From contig NC_057818.1 of assembly GCF_910594005.1 (NCBI RefSeq), positions 61,392,001-61,456,000 on the forward strand: a stretch of DNA of 64,000 nt, read 5' to 3'. This DNA comes from Cervus elaphus (Eukaryota > Chordata > Mammalia > Artiodactyla > Cervidae). How positions within the stretch are numbered: the stretch's first letter is position 1; each line of letters opens with the position of its first letter. The translations under genes were made by a program, and so were the position numbers. The notes beneath the pieces were generated by a model, which searched no databases, was not told the DNA's origin, and was given only the letters and a program-made list of their open reading frames with translations. This document shows positions 10,800 to 22,504 of the stretch, one piece after another.

Positions 10800-12640
10800 T
10801 CTCCCCGCTTTGGGACAGATAAAAACCCTTACTAATCAAGCTGAAAACCTGGTTTCTCAACAGGGAATGCCTTGGAATCCAGAAAAGATTTTTGTCGCTA
10901 TGCTTGCTTTTGCTTCCCCCGTGCAGGCTGACTTGATTAATCACACTTACTGGGCTTATATACCTAACCCCCCTTTATGGCAGGTTGCAGAACGGACAGA
11001 TATAGGACCGGTTGTATCCAGTAATGACTCAGTGCATACGCCTCCTCCTTGGAGCTTGGAGGGGCCCTCTCATCCTGAGGAAGAAGGAAGATTAATTAAC
11101 ATTTCTCTAGGCTATGAAATCCTTCCTATATGCATGGGCCAAGCAGAATTATGTATTAATGTTAGTCAACAAACGTGGGCTTTCATCCTGCCTCCAAAAA
11201 AGAACTTCCGCACATTGTTTAGACTGTTCATTGCCCTGTCCTTTTATGAGAACCAAGTCAATAGTACCAATATTCTAGGAAAAGGACAAAAGTTGGAATG
11301 TAAGAGGTTTACTTATAAGGATTTTAAATATACTCCTGTGTATTGAGATAAATGTCAAGCTAACATGGAAATTAATGTTTGTGGCCAATTACACCATTGT
11401 TGATTGGGGAACCCATGGTATGTGGTTGTCTAACTGCTCAGATGATATTAACAGCACTGTATGTGATTATGCTACTCAAGTAGCATAGAAGATTACTAAT
11501 ACTATGATGGAACATTACCATGACAAAGGACTTCTCGGCTGGCTTGACGGTGGAATGGCACCCCCTCACCTCGAATCGTCCTCAATAAACGGATTGGGCC
11601 TGAACAATGGGACATCAGGAAACTTTCCGTGAGCGCCAAAGAACTTGGAACTTGGACTGGCTATTTCATGGGGACCAGACGTAGTCATAGTAGCTATTCC
11701 TTTCATTATAATCATTCGTATCTCATACAAGCTTGTGTTCCCCTTCCTTTTGTTATAGCCATAGGGAACTTACAATTTAATAAGACTTTACATTCTGTGG
11801 CTTGTATAGATTGCAAATTGTATACTTGTCTTAATTCTTCTATTTCTCTAAAAATACAAATCCCTTTGGATTCTTTGATCTCGACATAGTCTGTGGTTGC
11901 CAGTAGATCGCCAACAACCCTGGAAAGACGGTCCCATGGCAAGACTTGCCTCCTAGTTACTCACTAAATTACTCCGACGATCTAAGCGATTCACTGGAAG
12001 GTTGATTCTTGGCATTTTGGGGTTAATAGCCATCGCAGACATTGCTTTACAAACTTCAATTCAAACACAAAACTTTATTCACAATTTGACTAAAGATGCT
12101 CATACTATATGGGTCACTCAGGTACAGGTAGATGAATAAGTTGAAGATAAAATTCAGGAATTAAAAATAGCCATCCAATGGGTTGGAGATCAATTAATAG
12201 ATTTACAAAAACAAGTATTATTAAATTGTGATTGGAATTCACATCAATTTTGTATCACTCCTCTTCGGTTCAACCACAGTGCTTACAAGTGGGAACAAAT
12301 CAAATTTCATTTACGAGATATACAGAATAATGCTTCCTTAAATGTACAATTGTTGCAAAAGGAAATCCTTGAAACCTTCTCTAAGAGTCTACTCTCTTCC
12401 AACATTTGGAAACCTTAGCTGAACAGCTTGCTGCTCAATTATCTGGGTTAGACCCTCGAAGATGGTTTCAAGGCATTACACATAGTACTGGATCTGGAAC
12501 TATAACGCTGATAATTATCCTGGTGATTATATTGGTAATGTACTGATGCCTTTCAACTAAAATTGTTCAAACTACACAAACTCAATTCGTCAGGGCCTTT
12601 TTCACAAAAGTGTCTACAGTCATCCCCAATGAAGAAAAAA
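10606..12640 (+). pseudogene. Class II ERV envelope gene, broken (copy 2)
   Basis: The env frame is open from 10606 to 11346. It includes a hydrophobic signal-peptide-like segment (K-I-F-V-A-M-L-A-F) and the first part of the surface subunit. It closes at TGA 11344-11346, where copy 1 has TGG. Later parts are scattered over frames: 11629-11889 for the end of the surface subunit, an R-R-S-K-R furin site near 11977, the ectodomain at about 12000-12410, and a hydrophobic anchor at about 12500-12545. A deletion shortens the fusion-peptide region near 12030 relative to copy 1. Multiple stops and frameshifts make it non-functional. Confidence 0.85.
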
Positions 12641-12655
12641 TAAAAAAGGGGGAAC

Positions 12656-13102
12656 TGTCAGGGGACGTTCAACTTTAAGGGATCCAATATGCTATTTTCT
12701 TCTTCTGTGTGCCAATTTCTCAAGGACTCTCTATTCCTTATCAGTTCCTGGAAAACAGGAATGAGCAGAGCTGCACGCAGTTCTCAGGACTGAGATCACG
12801 AGATAGGGCACCTCCTTGGATTCCTTTCAGAGACTCCCTTCAGTGAACTTTCACTTAAAGGTAATCTATTGAGTTATGCCCCTCTTACTCAGGATATTGA
12901 ATGCTTTCTGGCGCTTTGAAGATTATTTGCTTGGCTTTGTTTCTGCTCAATTTTTTTACTGCCTAAAGCTGCCTTGTATGAAGATATAGAAACATGTGGT
13001 TCTGCATATAAAGCACCCTTGTTTCACTTGAGACTTGGGTCCCCTGTGTCCTTCTTCTCATCGAATCCAGTCCCCAGGTCCCGGTCTACAAGGACCGTGA
13101 CA
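12656..13102 (+). repeat. Class II ERV 3' LTR (type b)
   Basis: Begins TGTCAGGGGACG after the polypurine tract AAAAAAGGGGGAAC and ends GGACCGTGACA (447 bp). It differs clearly from type a at 9943 but matches the minus-strand LTR that runs off the right end of the window (63612-64000). It therefore belongs to a different subfamily from the LTR just upstream. Confidence 0.85.
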
Positions 13103-13890
13103 GCTCTGTCTTCATTTTCCACAGATAAGAGTAACTCTTCTTTAATCATACATACAACAGTTATTTCTATCCAATGGAGAACATGACCCTTTTCCTATGC
13201 ATTGTTCCTAGCACACCATCAGTCCCTGGTCACTGTCCCTCTCCTCCTACGAAAAGCCCAGTCCTTTTAACATCTTGCCTACTCTTCTCAAGGTCAGTTG
13301 GTAGAATATTATGTTTTATAACAGGCTGGACTATGTACAGAAGGGCTTCCTGATCCTACTGACCATGATGAGTCATATCTTAGGTTTACATTATTTTCCA
13401 CCCTCGCTGTTGCTAATTCACACACACTACTGAATTCTGTAACTCAGGCTGTGTGTTTTTCCAGGAAACAAGGATGTGAATGAATCATATCTGATGAAAT
13501 CGGCCCCTTCATCTCACTGATTCCTTCCCAGAGACCATCATGAAACGTGTGTAGCAAATGCATTTGATCAATGTATTACCAAAGCCAAGCTCTTAGAGCT
13601 CACCACACAACAGGCCAATAAACTGAGAGACTATTTGTTGGGCAAGGAATAGTGACTTTATTCAGAAAGCCAAGAGACCAAAAAGATGGTGGATTACTGT
13701 CCCAAAGAATCATCTTTGCTGAGTTAGAATTCGGGTTTCTTTTACACAAAAAGATCTATATAGCTTCTCTGCAAATATAGGCTTACTCCAGTGGCTGAGT
13801 ACCTGAACTAAAGTCATCAGAGAATACATAGAAAAAGGTAAAGGACTAGCCACAACCACTGAGTCTGGGAAGTATGGCTCCACTATGTTC
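13103..13890. other. Non-coding stretch downstream of the zinc-finger gene
   Basis: No supported coding sequence. Around 13610-13740 the sequence has the look of an old LTR or DNA-repeat fragment, but I cannot name it. Confidence 0.4.
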
Positions 13891-14270
13891 CTATCTTGTG
13901 ACTTTGGGGTAAGATCCTTGCCACACACTTGACATTGCTGTGTGTTTTCTCCAGGATAAATACTCTGATGCTACTGGCGAGATGTGAGCTGTGAGGATAG
14001 GGTTTTTTCTTTCACATTTGTGAAATTGGTGAGGAATCTTTCCAGAATGAATTCATGTTCTACCTGACATGTTCTAACCTGACTAATAAACACATATATA
14101 TCTGGCTTCTATCCAGTATGAATTTTCCCATGAAGCCTAAGATGTTGCCACACTCATCATATTTGTATGGTTTCTCAGTAGTATGAATTCTCTGACCAAA
14201 ACTAGGGTGTGAAGTTTGAACTTTGAATTTTGAAGACTTCTACCATATACCACATTCACATAAGTTTCTC
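13890..14270 (-). pseudogene. Decayed zinc-finger modules beyond the stop codon
   Basis: On the minus strand, remnants of C2H2 fingers continue past the TGA of the KRAB zinc-finger gene: an E-K-P-Y-K-Y-D-E-C-G-N segment near 14170 and a C-Q-V-C-G-K segment near 13930. Frames are shifted and metal ligands missing. The ancestral protein had more C-terminal fingers. They have decayed since the reading frame was closed at 14273-14271. Confidence 0.75.
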
Positions 14271-16771
14271 TCATGTATGGATTTTCTGATGTTTAGTGAG
14301 TGCTGAGACCTGAGTGAAGGATTTTCCACACTCGAAACATTTGAAAGGTTTCTCTATATGTATTCTCCGATGACTTGTAAGGTGTGAATTTCGACTGAAG
14401 AACTTGCCACACTCATTACATCTATAAGGTCTCTCTCCAGTATGAATTCTCCAATGAAGGCGAAGATGTGGTTTTTGACCGAAGACTTTTCCACACTCAT
14501 CACATTTGTAAGGTTTCTCACCAGTATGAACTGTCTGATGACTTAAAAGTGTTGACTTTACACGAAAGGCTTTGCCACACTCATCACATTTGTAAGGTTT
14601 TTCTCCAGTATGAACTGTCTGATGCCTTAAAAGGGTTGACTTTGCATGAAAGGCCTTGCCACACTCATCACACTTGTAAGGTTTCTCTCCAGTATGAAAT
14701 CTCTTATGACTTATGAACTGTGAAGGTTGACTAAAGTGCGTGCCACACTCATTATATTTGTAAGGGTTCTCTCCAGAATGAACCCGTTGATGACCAGCAA
14801 GGTGATCACTTCGGCTAAAGACTTTGTCACATATATCACATTTAAATAATTTCTTTCCTGTATGAATTTTCTGATGTCTCATGAGGTTTGAGCTGTCAGT
14901 AAAGGCCCTGCCACACTCATCACATTTGTAAGGTTTCTCTCCAGTATGAAGTGTCTGATGCCTTAAAAGGACTGGCTTTACACGAAAGGCCTTGCCACAC
15001 TCATCACATTTGTAAGGTTTCTCTCCACTATGAACTCTCTGATGCCTTAAAAGGCCTGGCTTTACACGAAAGGCCTTACCACACTCATCACATTTGTAAG
15101 GTTTCTCTCCAGTATGAACTCTCTGATGACTTAAAAGGACTGACTTTACACGAAAGGCCTTACCACACTCATCACATTTGTAAGGTTTCTCTCCAGTATG
15201 AACTCTCTGATGCCTTAAAAGGACTGACTTCACAGGAAAGGCCTTACCACACTCATCACATTTGTAAGGTTTCTCTCCAGTATGAACTCTCTGATGACTT
15301 AAAAGGGTTGACTTTTCACGAAAGGCCTTGCCACACTCATCACATTTGTAAGGTTTCTCTCCAGTATGAACTGTCTGATGCCTTAAAAGGACTGACTTTA
15401 GGCAAAAGGCCTTGCCACACTCATCACATCTGTAAGATGTCTCTCCAGTATGAACTTTCTGATGCCTTAAAAGGACTGGCTTTACTCGAAAGGCCTTACC
15501 ACACTCATCACATTTGTAAGGTTTCTCTCCAGTATGAACTCTCTGATGACTTAAAAGGGTTGACTTGTCACGAGAGGCCTTGCCACACTCATCACATTTG
15601 TAAGGTTTCTCTGCAGCATGAAATCTCTTATGACTTATCAACTGTGAAAGCTGACTAAAGTGCTTGCCACACTCATTACATTTGTAAGGTTTTTCTCCAG
15701 TATGAACCCTCTGATGACCAGCAAGGTGTGCATTTTGGCTGAAGACTTTGTCACGTATATCACATTTAAATAATTTCTTTCTTGTATGAATTTTCTGATG
15801 TTTCCTGAGGTTTGAGCTATCAGTAAAGGCCTTGCCACACTCATCACATTTGTAAGGTTTCTCTCCAGTATGAACTGTCTGATGCCTTAAAAGGATTGAC
15901 TTTACACGAAAGGCCTTGCCACACTCATCACACTTGTAAGGTTTTTCTCCAGTATGAACCCTCTGATGAACAGCAAGGTATGCATTTTGACTGAAGACTT
16001 TGTGACAGATATCACATTTAAATAGTTTCTCTCCTGGATGAATTTTCTGATGTCTCCTGAGGTGTGAGCTATCAGTAAAGGTTTTGCCACACTCACTATA
16101 TTTGTAACATGTCACTTCAGAATGAATTTTCAAATGACGTGCAAGCTGTGAACTTTGAGCAAACAATTTGTCACCGACTTCATGTTTATGTAGTTTCTCT
16201 CTTGTATGGATGGCCTGATGTTTAATGAGGTATGAGTCCTTAAGATAGGCTTTCCCACACTCATCACATTTGTAAGGTTTTTCCCTGTGTGCTTTGAGGT
16301 CTTGTGTTATTACTGAAAGATTCCTAAAATCATTCCCATATATATTAGAAACACTGGTTTGGACACAAGGAGGAATTCTTTGAAGTGGTGAAAATGACAA
16401 ACTGTTGTTGACAGACCTCTCAACCTCATTATATTCAGAAATTGTCCTGCCAGTTTGAAATATCTGCAGTTTTTCCTGAAAGTTAAACCCAAGCCTGTTT
16501 CCAAAGGGCTTGATTCCTGCATCCTTTCTATAATGTGAATCTCTTCCATCAGGCACATTTCCATTAAGGCTTACAGGTGTTCCTTTGTGATTTCTTTTGT
16601 CATCTCTCCCCTGACACTCAAAGTCACACATGTTTTCCTGACTTTCCAAAAGATGAAAATGTTTGATTTCACAGCTTTCAGATCTTCCCAGCATCAATGT
16701 TTGGAATGGTTCTCGTTTATCACTGTTTGCTTTGGGTTGTAAATGCTTGATCACATGTGTAGGAGAGATAT
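14271..16771 (-). CDS. KRAB C2H2 zinc-finger protein, finger exon
   Basis: Terminal exon of a KRAB zinc-finger gene. Joined to the KRAB-A exon (20965-21091) and start exon (26439-26453), it gives 2643 bp, 880 residues plus stop. The acceptor is a pyrimidine-rich tract ending in AG at 16773-16772, and the join forms a GAT codon in frame. A non-finger linker of about 170 residues (D-I-S-P-T-H-V-I-K onward) precedes 24 finger modules, starting near 16285 and separated by HTGEK-type linkers. About 20 keep all C2H2 ligands. Modules 2, 3, 7 and 19 have lost one or more cysteines. The linker resembles that of primate ZNF160/ZNF665-type genes, from memory of that family. The expected role is nuclear sequence-specific DNA binding with KRAB-dependent repression. 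The stop (TGA, 14273-14271) lies within a linker where GGA would be expected, and decayed fingers follow. I give no symbol because orthology cannot be settled here. Confidence 0.9.
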
Positions 16772-16773
16772 CT

Positions 16774-17480
16774 ACAAGATAAAAAGAACCATAGGTACCT
16801 GCTCACCATAATTCAAAAATAAATGTTTCATGTTGAATATCTATTGCACCAAAAGTAATATACCAAGTTATGAAACACCACAATGATGACCTTAAGGTTT
16901 TAGAAACACTAAAGGAATAGAATTCTTAACATGAGAAAGCATGATAACATAAATTCACCGTTAAAGTAGCCTAGTTTTAAAAACCATATGCCAAACACAC
17001 TCATATTGGACAATATTATGGCAACTCTCAAAAACAGAGTTAGTTTTCTACCAGGATCCCTAGGAACATATCAATCGACAGTTGTCTCAAATTGAAAAGA
17101 AAAATATTACACTATCATTGTATTCTGCATACATACTATACATAAATAAATTCTAAGCAATATATTATATATTGTAACAGTAAATAATCCAAAACCAAGC
17201 TAACCCCATTAATAATGAACTATCCATAATTTGTTGTTTACAATTGGAAACAAATGAGAAAATGAAGAAGATGACTAAAACAATTTTTTGGAAACAACAG
17301 TTTTCTAAATCTGCTATAGAACTACGTACCCAACAAGAAAAGGCATTTTACAATGTTAACAAGTAGTATGTGTCAGCTGTATTGCAGAATACACGCTAAA
17401 AGACCATCATCTGTAAATGACATATTGAGACGTAAAATATTCACCAGTTTTCTAAAGCCAAGAACCAAAGCAATCCCTAC
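16774..17480 (-). other. Intron, unannotated AT-rich part
   Basis: Begins with the splice acceptor of the finger exon on the minus strand. I see no further gene or clear repeat before the SINE at 17481. Confidence 0.5.
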
Positions 17481-17695
17481 CTATGTTGTTGTTCAGTCGC
17501 TCAGTTGTGTTTGACTCTTTGTGACCCCGTGGACTGTAGCCCACAGGACTCCTCTGTCCATGGGATTTCCCAGGCAAGAATAATGGAGTGGGTTGCCATT
17601 TCCTTCTCCATGGGATCTTCCTGACTCAGGAATCAAACCTGCATCTTCTGCATTAGCAGGTGAATTCTTGACCACTGAGTCACCAAGGAAGGCTA
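17481..17695 (-). mobile_element. Bov-tA SINE
   Basis: Reverse-oriented Bov-tA. The Bov-A body (GTTCAGTCGCTCAGT) comes first and the tRNA-Glu-like head last (AGCAGGTGAATTCTTGACC, then GAGTCACC). Confidence 0.9.
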
Positions 17696-17697
17696 AT

Positions 17698-19190
17698 CCC
17701 TAGCCGTGCACTATTCTTAATTACCTGGTTTAATGGCACCAAAGTATAATAAATAGAAAGTGAGTGCTTTGTGTGTTTATTGACTAGGGTCAGACACAGT
17801 ATTGCTGAAAAATGTAGCAAGTGAAAAGCGTACAAGATATAAAGGAGTTGAGGTTTGACAGAAAACAAAATTCTATAAGCAATTATCTTTCAATTAAAAA
17901 ATAAATAAAATTTTAAACAGATACAATGTAGATAAAGTCATATATATCATCAAGAACATGACAGAATGTAGATATTACCTTTCTTAAACAAAAGTAAATG
18001 TTGGGTATTTACTATAAAACATGCACTAGTGTAAGCCAACTGACAGCACTCATTTGCTTTAAAAGGCTTCAGGTAAATTAACATGTTTTTCTCTAATCAG
18101 AGCAGGAGCTATATTCAATTGGCCCACAGAGTGGTAAGAGAACCAGGATATGAATCTGCACCTACAGACTGAGAAAAATTATTTGTAAACATGACCACCC
18201 ACCGAATGAATAGATTAGGAAATATTAGAAAAAAAAAAATACAAGGAACTTAGAAAATATCAAGGAAAATACAAGACAGAAGTAGTCTCTTTAACTGTTA
18301 TTCAACCATCCCATCTCGAAATGGTTTGTGAGTCATCATGGATGCACAGAGTGATTGAGGTCATGTCCTGAGAAACTTGTTCAATAAATGACCAGAGATT
18401 ATCTTTACAGTGAGAGCATGTAGAAGGTGGAGGGATGTGGTAGGTAAGAACAATGTTTCCATCCGTATCAAGGTACTATGTGAGGAATGGTCAGGACTAA
18501 CAAAGGGCCTGCATGGAGCATAGGGTACACAGCCTGATGTCAGATATCAGCTTGGGGCTGCATGTCTTTGTGAAAATAACTGAGACCGCAAACTAATATA
18601 CTGACCTGAAAAGAAAAGAACTGCTTCAGCAAGTTTATGGGCATTATACTATGGGTATGGGACAGAAACAGGAGAGATTTTAAAAGTGACTATGTGGTGA
18701 TATATGATATCACCATATATGTGGTGATATATGTGGTGATATATGGAGAAAGCAGGATAATACCTGTTATACTATTTACAATGTAATGTATCCAACTGTG
18801 AATTTTGTACGTTACAATAGAATGCTTATATTCAAGAAAAACACACACAATATTCCAGGATATTGTATAAGAATCTTATTAGCAGAAATCAGAAGGAAAA
18901 TCCAGGAAAAGCCTATCTAAACCTGGGTTCCTCTGCCAAGTATGACTAACCTCTCTATCGGACATTCATTTCGCTTCTTCTTCCACACATGTTCATCTCA
19001 AGATCGAGGAGTATCAAAGAAAAGAAGGGATTGAAATTGACTCTGGAGGACTGTCCCAGTTACAAAAGCCTTTCTGAGGCTTCCAACTCCTTTTTGTAGA
19101 AAAAGGCTTTATTCTTCTAGACCTTCCCTGAGTTCCAAAGCGCAGATTCAAACAGTTACTAATACACAAAAGGATCATAAACCATGATCC
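17698..19190. other. Intronic sequence without recognised genes
   Basis: No coding potential. Holds a short perfect hairpin-forming inverted repeat at 18695-18715 (TGGTGATAT, 3-base loop, complement) with nearby repeats of TGTGGTGATATA. I cannot assign the rest. Confidence 0.4.
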
Positions 19191-20060
19191 AGTGCGATTT
19201 ACTGCAGGGATGTGAGATTTCTCAATATCCACAAGTTATTCAGTATGATACACCATATAACAGTTGAAGACTAAAAACCGTATGATCATCAGTAGATGCA
19301 GAAAAGGTTCCGACAAAATTCAAGTGCCACTTACGATAAAAACCTTCAGAAAGTCAGCACAGATGGACCCTACCTCAACATAATTAAGACTGTATATGTC
19401 AAACACACAGCTAACATCATACTCAACAGGGAAAAACTGAAATCATTCCCCTTAACACCATGAATAAGACAAGAATGTTCACTAGTGCCACTTCTATTGA
19501 ACATATTTTTGGAAGTCCTAGCCACAACAATCAGAAAAGAAAAAGAAATAAAAGGAACTTAAGTTAAAAAAAAATAAAGAAGTAAAACTGTCACTATGAT
19601 GCTACACACAGAAAATCCCGAAGGTGCCACCAGATGACGACTAGACCTCATCATGAACAGAGTAAACTTGCTGGATACAAAATATATAGAAAACTGCTTC
19701 ATTTCTATACAGTAATAATAATTTATCAGAAAGTGAAATGAATGAAACACAGCCTCCAAAGCCAGAAAATAACCTGGAAAGATGCATCAGGCCCTCGTGA
19801 TATTTTCTTTCTCATAATCCTAGAACATACTGACCACTCTACTGGATAGCTTCAAGCAGTGACTTTGAACGGAGCAAGAAAATAACATTAAGAATAGTAT
19901 CTCCATTAGAGTTTTCTGTTACCTAGTAAATCCACTCCACAGAGACTCACCAGAGGCTACCAATTAAACATAGGTGGATTATCACAGCAAGGAAACCAGA
20001 TAAAATTTCAGATCCTCAGGAATATATTTCAAAGAAATTTAAGAAGTAAAATGATACAAA
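19190..20060 (+). mobile_element. L1 LINE ORF2 fragment
   Basis: Diverged but recognisable L1 ORF2 reverse transcriptase DNA on the plus strand: the regions around ATGATACACCATATAACAG, CAGTAGATGCAGAAAAGG and ACCTCAACATAATTAAGAC follow the usual L1 order. All frames are broken and both ends truncated. Confidence 0.75.
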
Positions 20061-20465
20061 GTAAGGAGAATGTAACCTTGGGAACAGTTGACATTCCCAG
20101 ACTGGGTAGAGCAGCACAAGAGTAAAAACAATACAACACGAAGGTCAGACATTACAGGATCTTGAGATGGGACCATGCGTCTGACCTACAGATGGCAAGC
20201 TAAGAGCCCGCGAGATTCACATATGCTCCCCTTGTCGGATCTAGGATCAAAAAGACGACCTCTCTACCACTCTCCTTACATCTTCCTAAGTAACAACCAC
20301 AGAGGATCCAATCCACCAGCTTGTCCCACTCCTAACCAGAAAAAAACAGCCCTTTTGAGATACTGGTTTTTCTTTATACGTTGTATCTTTGGCTATTTTT
20401 ACATCACTCCCCATTGTCTAGAGCTTTCTCTCGTGCTCCAATGTGGAGATAATATTCAGATCAGA
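20060..20465. other. Intronic sequence; part is paralogous to the 47.8 kb region
   Basis: The last 90 bases (GGAGATAATATTCAGATCAG and neighbours) match 47820-47880 (GGAGATAACGTTCAGATCAG). This supports descent of the two KRAB gene regions from one duplication. No gene is supported here. Confidence 0.5.
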
Positions 20466-20467
20466 AA

Positions 20468-20600
20468 CAGAAATTCTGGGACTCCACTGGTGATCCAGTG
20501 GTTAAGATGCTACACTTCCAATGCAGGGGGTTCAGGTGTGAATCTTACTCAGAGAGCTAAGATCCCACATGCAGAATGGTGCAGCCAAAAAAAAGTAAAC
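20468..20600 (+). mobile_element. tRNA-derived cetartiodactyl SINE (CHR-type)
   Basis: Starts with the tRNA-Glu-like head (GACTCCACTGGTGATCCAGT, then GGTTAAG) and ends CAGCCAAAAAAAAG. Confidence 0.8.
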
Positions 20601-20964
20601 AATCAAGCAAAAACAAACAAAAAGAAATAGACATTCAGGGTTATCAGAAGAAAGAAATCTAAAGTGCTGTGGATTTTTTTAAACACTGAGTCAAAAGTCA
20701 AAAGGTACAAAATAGGAAATCGGGTTTCTTGCTGTTTTTCTTTTAACATTTGCCAGTGAGCTTTGGACATAATTAAGCTTTTGGGACAACCTCAGATGTG
20801 ACATGAGACAGACACAGCATCTGAAAAGGGTCAGTTTAACCTTGTGAAGCTGTGTCATACCCAAGTCACCAGAACTCTCAGATGAAAGACATCAGGGCCT
20901 CCCAAGGGGCACACAGGGAAAATGCAGATACCCAACGGCAGCTCTGGAAGGAAGTCATCCTCAC

Positions 20965-21091
20965 CCACAGACAGCAGGTTCCTGTAGGTCTCCAGCATCA
21001 CATCCCTGTACAAGGCCCTCTGAGCAGGGTCCAGGAATTCCCACTCCTCCTGAGTGAATTTGATGGCCACATCCTCAGAGGTCAGTTGTTC
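20965..21091 (-). CDS. KRAB-A box exon of the zinc-finger gene
   Basis: This exon is exactly 127 bp, the canonical KRAB-A exon size. The acceptor is TTTCATTTCAG just upstream (AG at 21093-21092) and the donor is GTGAGG (GT at 20964-20963). It encodes E-Q-L-T-S-E-D-V-A-I-K-F-T-Q-E-E-W-E-F-L-D-P and then R-A-L-Y-R-D-V-M-L-E-T-Y-R-N-L-L-S-V. Key KRAB-A positions for TRIM28 binding (the DV, EEW and MLE segments) are all conserved. Phase 0 at the start matches the five-codon start exon. The single trailing G completes a codon with the finger exon. No KRAB-B box is seen between this exon and the fingers, but one in the unexamined intron cannot be formally excluded. Confidence 0.93.
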
Positions 21092-21106
21092 CTGAAATGA
21101 AACCAC

Positions 21107-21850
21107 ATGTCACCAAAAGGGCCATGAAAAGTTCTCATTTTCATGCAAAAGAGAAAGGATAGTAAGAAGGAGTAAGGGCTAAGAATTGACTGGATTGAAG
21201 TATGTGTTCTAACAGATCCATGCAGGGGTATCTGAAGAAATTATGGATCTCTAATTTTAATTTCTTATGCTTTTTCATAAGACCTTATGAGATCCTCCAA
21301 TTAATATGGACTTTTCAACACTGTTCAAAATTCATGAACTATATATAAATAAACCTCAACACTGTATTGGCTATACAGAAGTGTCAGGTATTACGTTGGA
21401 CCCAGTGAGTGTAATTCATTATCCAGATGAGGTACAGCATGAGTGGTGTCTTCAGAGATGATGAGGCCACAGCACTTTTAATGGAAAGGTCAAAATTTTC
21501 AGTTATGACGTTGAGAACAGCAGCAAAGACCCAAAGTGTTTGAAGGGTTTCTGTTGCTCTAAATTACTGTAGTATTACTCTAAACATTAAGCAAGTAAGT
21601 TACAGACAAGAACCTGTCATCAATATAATAGCTCATTGAAGAACGATCTGTTCCCACCTTACAGAAGAAAAACCGTGTCATAGACACTTTGAGAAACTCG
21701 ACTCAGATCACGAAGGTTAGAAATGTTACACGAAGCACCTGAACTCAGAGACTTGGGCTCAGCAACTGAAGCGTAAGTATCTAACAGTTAAGTAATATGG
21801 AGAACATTAAAAGTCCTTTGACACAGGGCTCCTAAAGAAAACTTGAAAGA
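21107..21850. other. Intron flanking the KRAB exon, paralogous to 48.84-49.45 kb
   Basis: Sequence upstream of the KRAB exon aligns by eye with the sequence upstream of the second KRAB exon at 48826 onward. Examples are GTCACCAAAAGGGCC against TTCACCAATGGGTCC, and the run through ATTGAAGTATGTGTTCT. No gene otherwise. Confidence 0.55.
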
Positions 21851-21862
21851 AGTCCAAGGTGA

Positions 21863-22504
21863 GCCTCCTCCCTGCCCCTCTGTCTTCTCTGCAGGGGCAG
21901 CAGCTCTCAGGCCCCGGGCCTTCATCCCCTGAAAATGGACGCCTGCGCCGAATTCCTCTCCACCCCCTCCCTGATCGGGAGAACCTCCGCCTGCTGAGTG
22001 ATCACTGTCCGCGGTGGTGAAGGACCGGAGACACTGACCGATGAGGGCCACGGCAGCGTGGCAGCCCCGGGTCCCAGGACCATCTCACTCATTCCTAGCC
22101 GCAGCTTCCAAACCAGCGCCATTTCACGGGGCTCTGACACAGAAGCCAAGTGCCCTGGAGCTGGAGCGGCCAGAGCAGGGGAGGCTGGGTCCAGGGCTGG
22201 AGGTGGGACCGTGTGCGGGAGCGTCATCACTGCTACCCAGGAACCCTTCTCTGAAACAGTAGCTCGTCTGCGCCGTGGGCTTGGCCCTCTCAAAGGCCAT
22301 GGGGCTCTTTGGCCTGATGGTGGTCTAGCTCATCTTCCTCACGACGTGAAGGAGCTGCTTCCACCTCCCACAGTTCTTTCTCCTGTGTCTGCCCTGTGTG
22401 TTCCCTTTCCTGTAACTCCCCAGGCAGCCTGGGGAAAGTGGTGGGCTCAGGGTTTGACAGAAGGAAAGCAAATAAATATTGTATTAATGTGAAGGAAAAA
22501 AAAA
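21863..22504 (+). pseudogene. ATP5MC2: Processed pseudogene of ATP synthase membrane subunit c, locus 2
   Basis: The intronless GC-rich copy carries a start codon at 21935 and a frame ending near 22349. It reads as the ATP5MC2 precursor: an N-terminal F-L-S-T-P-S-L segment, the transit-peptide piece S-R-S-F-Q-T-S-A-I-S-R, a mutated subunit-c body, R-N-P-S-L-K-Q in another frame and F-A-L-S-E-A-M-G-L-F in a third. In-frame stops and frameshifts break it. The 3' UTR contains AATAAA at 22471-22476 and ends in an A-tract. A 12-bp target-site duplication (AGTCCAAGGTGA at 21851-21862, AGTCCAAGCTGA at 22505-22516) flanks it. Parent function: proton-conducting c-ring of mitochondrial ATP synthase. 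It lies inside an intron of the zinc-finger gene, on the opposite strand. Confidence 0.9.

Noticed and set aside
14951..15658. 235-codon plus-strand open frame opposite the zinc-finger exon
   Set aside because: It is the antisense shadow of near-identical 84-bp finger modules and shows the same 28-residue period.
14271..16300. Regular 84-bp repeats resembling a CRISPR array
   Set aside because: The repeats are coding zinc-finger modules with linkers; there are no unique spacers, and the DNA is mammalian.
18695..18715. Perfect 9-bp hairpin with 3-base loop
   Set aside because: AT-rich, isolated and embedded in simple repeats of TGTGGTGATATA; no sign of an RNA gene or terminator function.
21998..22492. 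164-codon open frame and apparent CpG-island gene
   Set aside because: It is a shifted frame through the ATP5MC2 retrocopy.
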